A stretch of 35,656 nucleotides of DNA from assembly GCF_003248505.1 (NCBI RefSeq), contig NZ_QFOA01000031.1:1-35656 (forward strand), read 5' to 3'. A program made the translations under genes and the position numbers. This stretch comes from Sphingobium sp. (GTDB lineage Bacteria; Pseudomonadota; Alphaproteobacteria; Sphingomonadales; Sphingomonadaceae). Positions within the stretch are counted from its first letter, which is position 1. The number at the start of each line of letters is the position of its first letter. This document shows, in pieces, positions 21,933-32,327 of this stretch. The notes beneath the pieces are model-generated. The model worked only from the letters and a program-made list of their open reading frames with translations. It made no database searches and had not been told where the DNA came from.

Positions 21933-23374
21933 GCCTGTCCGATCAGCGAGCGGTACAGCGCGGCATAGCGCGCCGCGCTGTTCGCCCATGAAAAATCGCA
22001 GCGCATTCCCGCACGCTGCATCGTTTGCCACAGCGGCCTGTCGGCATGAAGCCGGATCGTGCGCGCGATCGCGGCCTCCAGAGCGGCAACGTCGCCCGGC
22101 TGGAAAAGCACCCCGGTCGCCACGCCCGCGCCGATGGCGGCCTCGTTCGCCTCGATCACCGTATCGGCCAGCCCGCCGACACGCGACACGACGGGCACGC
22201 ACCCATAACGAAGCGCATAGAGTTGGGTGAGGCCGCAAGGTTCGAATCGCGACGGGATCAGGATCGCGTCTCCCCCCGCCTGAAGCAGGTGAGACAACGG
22301 CTCGTCATAGCCGATCTGTGTCCCGACCCTGCCCGGATACCGGGCTTGCGCGGCGACAAAGGCGCTTTCCAACCCCTGATCGCCAGATCCCAGCACCGCC
22401 AGCTTGCCGCCGCCTGCGACCAACGCGTCGACGGCGTCGGCCATCAGGTCCATGCCCTTTTGCCACGTCAGGCGGCTGACGATGATGAAGATCGGCGCGG
22501 CGTCGTGATCGAGGGCGAAGCGCTTTTCCAGCGCCCGGCGATTGGCGGCCCGCCCGGCAAGCGACCGGGCGCTGTAGCGGCGCGCCAGCAGCGCATCGGT
22601 CGCCGGATTCCAGATATCCCCGTCGATACCGTTCAATATGCCGTGCAAACTGTCCGCCCGCCCGTCGAGCAGGCCTTCCAGGCCCATGCCTTCCGCTGGC
22701 GACCGGATTTCGCGGGCATAGGTGGGGCTGACAGTCGTGATGGCGTCGGCGGACACGAGCCCAGCCTTGAGGAATCCGACGCCGCCATAATATTCGACGC
22801 CGTCCATCCTCCATGCCTCCGTTGGCAAGCGCAACTGGGGAAAAAGGCCTGCGGGAAAGCGCCCCTGGAAAGCCAGGTTGTGGATCGTCACGACCGTCGG
22901 CACGCCCGCTCCTGAACCCCAGCGCATATAGGCGGCGGTCATCGCGGCCTGCCAGTCGTGCGCGTGCACGATGTCGGGCCGCCAGCCCTTCAACAGCCCT
23001 TCGGCGATATCGGCCCCGGCGCGGGAGAGCGCAGCGAACCGCAGCGCATTGTCGGGCCAGTCAGCCCCGGCCGCATCTCCATAGATGCCGCCGTCCCGCG
23101 CAAAGAATGTCGGCGCGTCCAGCACGAAGAGGTCGAGCCCATCGACCTGCGCCGACAGGATCGCGGCAGGCGCACCGAACAGGTCGGCGTAGCGGTGGAG
23201 CCGCTTGCCCTTGCCGATCCGGGCCATCACTGCCGGATATCCGGGCACAAGCGAGCGCGTTTCCACCCCGTGCGGCGTCAACGCACCCGGCAGCGCGCCC
23301 ACCACGTCCGCCAGTCCGCCGGTCTTGACCAGCGGATAGATTTCCGAAGCAACCGACAATAATTTGATCGACAC
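21929..23374 (-). CDS. glgA: Glycogen synthase GlgA (ADP-glucose type)
   Basis: A 481-residue GT5 enzyme extending alpha-1,4-glucan from ADP-glucose. The N-terminal nucleotide-sugar motif is KTGGL (Lys17 onward, in YPLVKTGGLADVVGALP). VHAHDWQ and VTIHNLAFQG are typical, and the C-terminal domain has RLTWQKG and RFEPCGLTQLYALRYG with the conserved Glu. The start is GTG 23374 with GGGAG nine bases upstream; a TTG at 23404 would extend into the glgC stop and lacks support. It follows glgC by 19 bases and overlaps glgX. Length matches the E. coli enzyme (477). Confidence 0.95.
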   Translation of the reverse strand: MSIKLLSVASEIYPLVKTGGLADVVGALPGALTPHGVETRSLVPGYPAVMARIGKGKRLHRYADLFGAPAAILSAQVDGLDLFVLDAPTFFARDGGIYGDAAGADWPDNALRFAALSRAGADIAEGLLKGWRPDIVHAHDWQAAMTAAYMRWGSGAGVPTVVTIHNLAFQGRFPAGLFPQLRLPTEAWRMDGVEYYGGVGFLKAGLVSADAITTVSPTYAREIRSPAEGMGLEGLLDGRADSLHGILNGIDGDIWNPATDALLARRYSARSLAGRAANRRALEKRFALDHDAAPIFIIVSRLTWQKGMDLMADAVDALVAGGGKLAVLGSGDQGLESAFVAAQARYPGRVGTQIGYDEPLSHLLQAGGDAILIPSRFEPCGLTQLYALRYGCVPVVSRVGGLADTVIEANEAAIGAGVATGVLFQPGDVAALEAAIARTIRLHADRPLWQTMQRAGMRCDFSWANSAARYAALYRSLIGQA

Positions 23375-23393
23375 GCGCCCCTGCTCCCGCCCG

Positions 23394-24653
23394 TCAGCGA
23401 TCAAGCGCGTCGATCATCGGCTGGGTGATGAGGCAGACCCCATTTTCGCTCACCCGAAACCGCCGCGCATCGTCCATGGGGTTTTCGCCCACGATAAGGC
23501 CGGATGGAATGATGATGCCGCTGTCCACCACGCATTTGTGCAGCCGCGCGCCCCGCCCAATCTCGCAATTGGGCATGATGACGCTGTCGGTGACGGACGA
23601 GAAGCTGTGCGTGCGCACGCCGGAGAACAGCAGGCTGCGATGAAGCGAGGACCCCGATACGATGCACCCGCCCGCCACGAGCGACGATGTCGCCGCGCCC
23701 CGCCGCCCGTCTTCGTTATGTACGAACTTGGCAGGCGGCGTGACTTCCGAATAGGTCCATAGCGGCCAGCTTCTGTCATAAAGGTCGAGCGCGGGCACCA
23801 CGTCGGTCAGGTCGATGCTCGCCTGCCAATAGGCGTCGATCGTACCCACGTCCCGCCAATAGGGTTCCAGCTCGCTCTCCGCCCTGACGCAGCTGTTGGA
23901 AAAACGGTGTGCCACCGCCTTCCCGTGCTTGACGATATAGGGGATGATGTCGCCGCCAAAGTCGCGCTTGCTGCCCGGCGTATCGGCGTCGCGGCGCAGT
24001 TGTTCGATCAGAAACTTCGTGCGGAAGACATAGATACCCATCGACGCCAGCGCCATGTCGGGCTGGCCGGGGATACCGGGCGGGTCCTTGGGCTTTTCGA
24101 CGAATGCGGTAATCGCGTCGGCCTCGTCCACATGCATGACGCCAAAGCCCACCGCCTCCATGCGCGGCACTTCCAGACAGCCGACCGTCACGTCCGCACC
24201 GCTATCCACATGCTGCTGGAGCATCAGCTCATAGTCCATCTTGTAGACATGGTCGCCCGCCAGGATGACCATATATTCAGGAGCATAGCTTTCGATGATG
24301 TCGATATTCTGGAACACGGCGTCGGCCGTGCCTTCGTACCATTGGCTTTCCGAGATACGCTGACTGGCCGGGAGAATATCGAAGCTCTCGTTTCGTTCGG
24401 GGCGGAAGAAGTTCCATCCGCGCTGCAAGTGCCGGATCAACGAGTGCGCCTTATACTGCGTCGCGACGCCGATACGGCGGATACCGCTATTGAGCGCGTT
24501 CGACAGCGCAAAATCGATGATCCGCGCCTTGCCGCCGAAATGAACGGCAGGCTTGGCGCGCTTGTCCGTCAATTCGGCAAGGCGGCTGCCGCGCCCGCCC
24601 GCCAGCACATAGGCCATCGCATCGCGCGCGATCGGTTGATATTTCGGATGCAT
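23394..24653 (-). CDS. glgC: Glucose-1-phosphate adenylyltransferase GlgC
   Basis: A 419-residue ADP-glucose pyrophosphorylase, the committed and usually allosterically controlled step of glycogen synthesis. The nucleotidyltransferase domain begins AYVLAGGRGSRLAELTD and KPAVHFGGKARIIDFALSN; WYEGTADAVFQN, ILAGDHVYKMDY and FVEKPK follow. The C-terminal left-handed beta-helix includes SVIMPNCEIGRGARLHKCVVD. The start ATG 24653 is fixed by GGAAGGAGAGG upstream. It lies between glgB (43-base gap) and glgA (19-base gap). In relatives fructose-6-phosphate or pyruvate activates and AMP inhibits; that is family knowledge, not seen here. Confidence 0.96.
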   Translation of the reverse strand: MHPKYQPIARDAMAYVLAGGRGSRLAELTDKRAKPAVHFGGKARIIDFALSNALNSGIRRIGVATQYKAHSLIRHLQRGWNFFRPERNESFDILPASQRISESQWYEGTADAVFQNIDIIESYAPEYMVILAGDHVYKMDYELMLQQHVDSGADVTVGCLEVPRMEAVGFGVMHVDEADAITAFVEKPKDPPGIPGQPDMALASMGIYVFRTKFLIEQLRRDADTPGSKRDFGGDIIPYIVKHGKAVAHRFSNSCVRAESELEPYWRDVGTIDAYWQASIDLTDVVPALDLYDRSWPLWTYSEVTPPAKFVHNEDGRRGAATSSLVAGGCIVSGSSLHRSLLFSGVRTHSFSSVTDSVIMPNCEIGRGARLHKCVVDSGIIIPSGLIVGENPMDDARRFRVSENGVCLITQPMIDALDR

Positions 24654-24696
24654 TTCGGCCTCTCCTTCCAGTACCCACACGATTGGCTACGCAGGG

Positions 24697-26856
24697 TCAG
24701 TCGTCCAGTTCCAACATCAACGTGGAAAATGGCGGAATGGTGATGTTGGCCCATCCCTCCTCGTCGGCATGGACCATGCCCATGTTGCCCACGCCGCCGC
24801 CGCCGTACTCCCGCGCATCGCTGTTAAGAATTTCGCGCCACCGCCCGCCGGATGGCAACCGCATCCGATAGCCGTGGCGCAGGACAGGGGTGAAATGGCT
24901 GACGACCACGACCGGGCGAGCGCCCGGCGCACGGCGTACCCATGCGAAGATGGAGTCGGCGGCGGCATCGGCCAGAACCCATGCGAACCCCTCCCCCTCA
25001 CAGTCGCGTGCATGTAGCGCGGGATGCGCGCGATAGGTCCTGTTGAGATCGCACACCAGTCGCTGGACCCCGACATGCGCCGCGTCGCCGAGCAAATGCC
25101 AGTCGAGCGATCGTTCCTCGCTCCATTCGGCCCGCTGTGCGAACTCCTGCCCCATGAAAAGCAGCTTCTTGCCGGGATAGCCCCACATCATCGCGTAATA
25201 GGCGCGCAGGGTCGCGAATTTCTGTCCATCGTCACCCGCCATCTTGGTCAGCAGCGAACCCTTGCCGTGCACGACCTCGTCGTGGCTGAGCGGCAGGACG
25301 AAATTTTCGCTGAAGGCGTAGACAAGGCCGAAGGTGACATCGTCATGATGATGGGCGCGGTGCACCGGATCGCGCGCCAGATAGCGCAGCGTGTCGTGCA
25401 TGAAACCCATGTTCCACTTGAAGCCGAAGCCCAGGCCCCCGTCATGCACAGGGCGCGAAACTCCGGGCCAACTGGTCGATTCCTCCGCGATGGTCATGAC
25501 GCCGGGATGCGCGCCGTAAAGCGCCCGGTTCATCTGCTGGAGGAAAGCGACCGCCTCCACATTCTCGCGCCCGCCATGGTCGTTGGGAATCCATTCGCCC
25601 GGCTTTCGCGAATAATCGAGGTAGAGCATGGACGCCACGGCATCGACCCGCAGTCCGTCGATATGGAATCGCTCCGCCCAGTATAGCGCGTTGTTGACGA
25701 GGAACTGCATGACCTCGCGCCGTCCGAAATTGTAGATCGCGGTGTTCCAGTCGGGGTGAAAGCCCTTACGCGGATCTGCATGTTCGTAGAGCGCGGTGCC
25801 ATCGAACAGGGCCAGCCCATGTTCGTCCACCGGGAAGTGCGCGGGCACCCAGTCGAGCAGAACGCCGATTCCCGCCCGGTGCGCGCCATCGACGAAGCGG
25901 GCAAAGCCTGCCGGATCGCCGAACCGCGCGCTCGGCGCGTAGAGGCCGAGCGTCTGGTATCCCCAGCTGGGGTCATAGGGATGCTCACTGATCGGCAGGA
26001 ATTCGATATGGGTAAATCCCATGCCCACGACATAGGGAATGAGGCGGTTGGCCATCTCGTCCCAGTTCAGGAAACCGCCATCGTCGGCGCGCTGCCACGA
26101 TCCGGCATGGACTTCGTAGATGGAAACGGGCTGGCGGCGCGCATCGACATCTCGCCAATGCGCGCGATGACGCGTGTCGCCCCAATCATGGGCCATTGGC
26201 GGCGCGACCACAGAAGCGGTGGATGGGCGCAACTCCGCCTCGAACGCGAAGGGGTCGGCCTTCAGCGGCAGGATGACGCCGTCCGCGCTCATAATCTCAT
26301 ATTTATAAGGTGCGCCGGGGCTCACCTCGGGCAGGAAAATCTCCCACACGCCCGCGTCCGAGCGACGGCGCATCACCGCGCGCCGCCCATCCCACCGGTT
26401 AAACGGCCCGACCACCGACACACGCCGTGCATTGGGGGCCCAGACCGCGAAGTGCGTTCCCTCCACCCCCTCATGCGTCATCGCATGCGCGCCGAGCTTG
26501 TCGAACAGGCGACCGTGCGATCCTTCGGCGAAATAATAATCGTCCATCGGCCCCAGCACCGGACCGAAGCTGTAGGGATCGATCGAAGAGAACTGCGCAC
26601 CGTCGGCGTAGGTTGCGATATAACGCAACGGCTGGCGCTCCAGCAGCTCGACGCGCCCGCCGAACAGTCCCGCCTCATGCATGCGCGCAAGGTCGCCCAA
26701 TTCTTCCCCGTTCTGCGCCTGCGCGCGGACGCTCACCGCATCGGGCAGGAATGCGCGCGCGATGAACGCCTTGCCGTCGGGGTGGACGCCCAGCGTGGCG
26801 AAGGGATCGTTGTCTTCCCCCCGAACGAGCCGGTCATACTGCGCGTTGTCGGCCAT
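24697..26856 (-). CDS. glgB: 1,4-alpha-glucan branching enzyme GlgB
   Basis: A 719-residue GH13_9 enzyme that transfers alpha-1,4 chains to make alpha-1,6 branches. It has a leading N1 domain (PFATLGVHPDG), a CBM48 (HFAVWAPNARRVSVVGPFN) and a catalytic barrel with the nucleophile Asp405 in GLRVDAV, acid/base Glu458 in TIAEEST, and LPLSHDEVVHGKGSL. Asp405 and Glu458 fall at the same numbers as in the E. coli enzyme, showing near collinearity. The C-terminal beta domain ends TLMLELDD. It starts 17 bases after the glgP stop and belongs to the leftward glycogen operon. No frameshift or missing motif is seen. Confidence 0.97.
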   Translation of the reverse strand: MADNAQYDRLVRGEDNDPFATLGVHPDGKAFIARAFLPDAVSVRAQAQNGEELGDLARMHEAGLFGGRVELLERQPLRYIATYADGAQFSSIDPYSFGPVLGPMDDYYFAEGSHGRLFDKLGAHAMTHEGVEGTHFAVWAPNARRVSVVGPFNRWDGRRAVMRRRSDAGVWEIFLPEVSPGAPYKYEIMSADGVILPLKADPFAFEAELRPSTASVVAPPMAHDWGDTRHRAHWRDVDARRQPVSIYEVHAGSWQRADDGGFLNWDEMANRLIPYVVGMGFTHIEFLPISEHPYDPSWGYQTLGLYAPSARFGDPAGFARFVDGAHRAGIGVLLDWVPAHFPVDEHGLALFDGTALYEHADPRKGFHPDWNTAIYNFGRREVMQFLVNNALYWAERFHIDGLRVDAVASMLYLDYSRKPGEWIPNDHGGRENVEAVAFLQQMNRALYGAHPGVMTIAEESTSWPGVSRPVHDGGLGFGFKWNMGFMHDTLRYLARDPVHRAHHHDDVTFGLVYAFSENFVLPLSHDEVVHGKGSLLTKMAGDDGQKFATLRAYYAMMWGYPGKKLLFMGQEFAQRAEWSEERSLDWHLLGDAAHVGVQRLVCDLNRTYRAHPALHARDCEGEGFAWVLADAAADSIFAWVRRAPGARPVVVVSHFTPVLRHGYRMRLPSGGRWREILNSDAREYGGGGVGNMGMVHADEEGWANITIPPFSTLMLELDD

Positions 26857-26873
26857 TCAGGTTTCGCTTTCGT

Positions 26874-29339
<2,466 letters not shown>

Positions 29340-29409
29340 GAGTGACAATATCCCCCTAGATGAACGGACCGATGATGGCACAGCCTCCCTTTCCAGACCA
29401 TTGCCATTT

Positions 29410-29423
29410 TTGCAGCGCAGCAA
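29410..29423. promoter_or_regulatory. Inverted repeat upstream of glycogen operon, LacI-operator-like
   Basis: TTGCAGCGCAGCAA is a 14-base near-palindrome with a central CG and TTG/CAA ends (one mismatched pair), the general shape of LacI/GalR-family operators. It lies 70 bases upstream of the glgP start in the 142-base gap before the operon. No LacI-type gene is present in the window. Confidence 0.3.
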
Positions 29424-29481
29424 GGATAACGTGCGGCACCGATTTGCGATCCCCGCGCGTCATCCTCTCCGGTCATTCGGG

Positions 29482-30702
29482 TCAAGGGGAGAGGGTCGCC
29501 TGCCCGACCGCGTGGCGCAACTGCGCGCGCACGGGATAGGTGCTGGAGGGAAGATGCTGCGTCATGAAGATGCCGATCAGCCGGTGAACGGGGTCGATCC
29601 AGAAATAGGTCGAAAACACCCCGCCCCAATAATATTCGCCGTCCTCCAGCCCCATCGCGAAACCCAGGCCAAAACCCACACCCTGATAGTCCGCTTCGCT
29701 GAACATCGAGCTCGACAGGCCGGCGAGATCGCCGCCGCCAGGCAGCTGGTTTTTCCGCATGGCGCTCACGGTTTCGGACCTCAGCAGCCGCACGCCGTCG
29801 AGCTCGCCGCCCCGCAACAGCATCCGCGCGAAACGGTGATAGTCCGCCACGCTCGACACAAGCCCCCCGCCGCCCGAGTGGAAACAGCCGGTCCGCCGCC
29901 ATCCGCTACGCGCGCCATGGTCGGCGACGACGATGCCGCCGCCGTCCCAGTCCAGCCTCCAGGCATCGGTCATCCGGTCCGCCTTGGCATCGGGTAGCAT
30001 GAATGTCGTATCTACCATGCCGAGCGGGCCCAGTATGCGCCGCTGGAATACGCTTTCCAGATCGGAGCCTTCCAGCCGTTCGACGATCACGCCCAGAACG
30101 TCCGTCGACACCGAATAATTCCAGCGCTCACCGGGCGAAAATTCGAGCGGCAGGGCGGCCAGGGCGGCGATGAAGCCGTCCGACGTGCGCTTCTGCTGGA
30201 ATTCGTCCAGCCCCAGTTCCCGATAGCGCGCATCGATGGGCGTCTGCCGTTGCAATCCGTACGTCAGGCCGGATGTGTGCCGCAGCAGGTCGATCATCTG
30301 CATGGGCCGGGCGGGGCGCGGGCCGTCTGCCATGCCCACGCGAAGGTCGGCGAATTCGGGGATCACTTCCGTCACCGGGGTATCGAGCGCGATCCGCCCC
30401 TCCTCCACCAGCATCATGAAGGCGACGGAGGTGACCGGCTTCGTCATCGACGCGATGCGATAGAGCGCATCCTCGCGCAGCGGCTCCCCCGTGTCCCGTG
30501 CCCTGCCTCGCACCACCGACAGCAAAGGTTGCTCATCGCGTGAAATCATCATCTGCATATGCGGCAACTTGCCGGTCGCAATGTAGCGGCGGTCGAGATC
30601 GTCCACCAGCGCGTCGAGCCGGTCCGCGTCCATGCCGGCGGCGCGGGCGGCGACGCGGTCGGTGATGGGGATCGGGCGGCGTGTGTTCGGCGTGGAGGTC
30701 AT
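29482..30702 (-). CDS. Beta-lactamase-fold serine hydrolase (class C/EstB-like esterase)
   Basis: A 406-residue protein of the beta-lactamase/penicillin-binding-protein fold. SMTK at 85-88 (in YRIASMTKPVTS) is the nucleophile motif with Lys88; LLRHTSGLTYG is the usual following loop; Tyr196 in NYSVSTD fills the place of the YXN tyrosine, but Asn is replaced by Val. GGVFSTYFW, near the end, takes the position of the KTG strand. These changes fit EstB-like esterases rather than true beta-lactamases. No signal peptide is seen. It lies upstream of glgP on the same strand, 142 bases away, and is divergent from the sigma factor. Its natural ester or peptide substrate is unknown. Confidence 0.88.
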   Translation of the reverse strand: MTSTPNTRRPIPITDRVAARAAGMDADRLDALVDDLDRRYIATGKLPHMQMMISRDEQPLLSVVRGRARDTGEPLREDALYRIASMTKPVTSVAFMMLVEEGRIALDTPVTEVIPEFADLRVGMADGPRPARPMQMIDLLRHTSGLTYGLQRQTPIDARYRELGLDEFQQKRTSDGFIAALAALPLEFSPGERWNYSVSTDVLGVIVERLEGSDLESVFQRRILGPLGMVDTTFMLPDAKADRMTDAWRLDWDGGGIVVADHGARSGWRRTGCFHSGGGGLVSSVADYHRFARMLLRGGELDGVRLLRSETVSAMRKNQLPGGGDLAGLSSSMFSEADYQGVGFGLGFAMGLEDGEYYWGGVFSTYFWIDPVHRLIGIFMTQHLPSSTYPVRAQLRHAVGQATLSP

Positions 30703-30817
30703 ACCCGATGGCTAGAGCAGAGGGCAGGCCGCGTAAACCGCTTGCCGATTGCCAAGACGGCCCGCGCGGTTCTATGGCAACCCGGGCCAACCCGCTGAAC
30801 TGGACGAGATGACAGGC

Positions 30818-31330
30818 ATGGCCACCGGCCTCTCCGCGATCTTCATGAGCAGCCGCCCCGCCCTCCTGCGCTTTCTGCGTGCGCGCGGCGCGGGCGAGGA
30901 TGCGGAGGATCTGCTTCAGGACATGTGGATAAAGCTGGAGGCCAAGGACTTGGGCCCGGTGGCCGACCCCCTCCCCTATCTCTATCGCATGGCGAACAAC
31001 CTGATGCTCGACCGCTATCGCTCGACCACGCGGCGGGGCCGACGCGAGCAGGACTGGGCGGAAGGTGCGGGGGGCGTGATGGCCGATCCCGCCGACGACA
31101 TAGGGATCGACGACCGCCTTATCATCGACGAAAAGCTGGATCAGGCACGCGGCATCCTGCGCGCGCTAGGCCCCCGGGTCGAGATGGTGTTCCGCCGTTT
31201 CCGCATCGAAGGCGTGGGACAGAAGACGATCGCGGAGGAACTGGGCGTCAGCCTGACCACAGTCGAAAAGGATCTTCAGAAAGCCTATCGCGCGATGATC
31301 GCGCTCAAGCAGAAATGGGATACGGAATGA
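30818..31330 (+). CDS. ECF RNA polymerase sigma factor (FecI-like)
   Basis: A 170-residue sigma-70-family factor. Region 2 covers about residues 5-75 (LLRFLRARGAGEDAEDLLQDMWIKL, then YLYRMANNLMLDRYRS); region 4 covers about 110-165 (FRRFRIEGVGQKTIAEELGVSLTTVEKDL) with its helix-turn-helix. ATG 30818 is chosen because GGACGAG lies at a proper distance; ATG 30809 is nearly inside that site. It is followed after about 58 bases by a FecR-like anti-sigma gene and then a TonB receptor with an STN domain, the standard cell-surface-signalling set. It should drive transcription of the receptor, and perhaps more, when the ligand binds outside. Confidence 0.92.
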   Translation: MATGLSAIFMSSRPALLRFLRARGAGEDAEDLLQDMWIKLEAKDLGPVADPLPYLYRMANNLMLDRYRSTTRRGRREQDWAEGAGGVMADPADDIGIDDRLIIDEKLDQARGILRALGPRVEMVFRRFRIEGVGQKTIAEELGVSLTTVEKDLQKAYRAMIALKQKWDTE

Positions 31331-31388
31331 CGCGGTCGGCGGCGTCTGACGGCGTAAGGGGCAAGATGGAAACGGGGCTGGAGCGATG

Positions 31389-32327
31389 ATGAACGAGGAG
31401 GCGCTGGGTTGGGTGATCGGCACCCGCGACCCCGATTTTGCCGATTGGGAAGCCTTCACGCTGTGGCTGGAGGCCGATCCCGCGCACGCCCGGGCCTATG
31501 ATGCCATGATGCACGCGGACAGCGAGATGGACAGCTTCATCCCCGCGCAGCCCGTGGCTATGCCAGTCGCCGCCAACGATGCGGGCGAACGGTCCGCGCG
31601 TCGCCCGGCACGATGGGTCGCGGCTGGCGGGATCGCTGCGATACTCGTTGCAGCTGTCTCCTTCGCTGTCTCGAACCGCAGCGATATCTACAGCGTCACG
31701 ACCCGTCCGGGCGAAACCCGCACCGTCGCGCTGGACGACGGCACCCGGGTAGAGATGAACGGCAGCACCACGATGCGCTTCGACCGGCACGATAGTCGCT
31801 TCGCCGCGCTCGATACCGGGGAAGCCGCGTTCACCGTCCGGCATGACGCCGCCAACCCCTTCCGGGTGACAGTGGGCGACGCCGTTTTCGAGGACGCCGG
31901 GACCGTCTTCAACATCGTTCATTCAGGCGAAGCGACGCGGATCGGCGTGTCGGAAGGCAAGGTCATCTACAATCCGAAGGCGGAGGCAATCGCGCTGCCC
32001 GCCGGACGCGGGCTGGCCGAAGATGCGAGCGGCCTGCATGTGATGGACGTGGCTCCGGCATCGGTCGCCAGCTGGCGGCATGGGCAGTTGATCTATGTCA
32101 ACGCGCCCGTCGCGCAGGTGGCGGGGGACGCCGCCCGTTCACTGGGCATCCCGGTTGACGTGACGCCCGTAGCGAGCGCTACGCGATTCACCGGCACGAT
32201 CCGGCTCGACCGCGATCCGGGGCGCTTCTTCGGGGAAGCCGCGCCGCTGATGGGCCTTTCCGCCGTCCGGCAGGGTAATAGGTGGCTGCTGAAAGACATG
32301 AAAGAGGGGGATGGGCCGCAGAGCTGA
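31389..32327 (+). CDS. FecR-like anti-sigma/sigma regulator, inner-membrane
   Basis: A 312-residue single-span protein. The N-terminal cytoplasmic part (about 1-70, DFADWEAFTLWLEADPAHARAYD) is the anti-sigma domain; a membrane segment lies at about 76-94 (WVAAGGIAAILVAAV); the periplasmic FecR domain follows (YSVTTRPGETRTVALDDGTRVEMN, then AAFTVRHDAANPFRVTVGD); the C-terminal region GQLIYVNAPVAQVAGD resembles the STN-contacting tail. ATG 31389 has GGAG five bases upstream; ATG 31386 is also possible. The last 17 bases overlap the receptor gene. It relays occupancy of the receptor to the sigma factor. Confidence 0.92.
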   Translation: MNEEALGWVIGTRDPDFADWEAFTLWLEADPAHARAYDAMMHADSEMDSFIPAQPVAMPVAANDAGERSARRPARWVAAGGIAAILVAAVSFAVSNRSDIYSVTTRPGETRTVALDDGTRVEMNGSTTMRFDRHDSRFAALDTGEAAFTVRHDAANPFRVTVGDAVFEDAGTVFNIVHSGEATRIGVSEGKVIYNPKAEAIALPAGRGLAEDASGLHVMDVAPASVASWRHGQLIYVNAPVAQVAGDAARSLGIPVDVTPVASATRFTGTIRLDRDPGRFFGEAAPLMGLSAVRQGNRWLLKDMKEGDGPQS

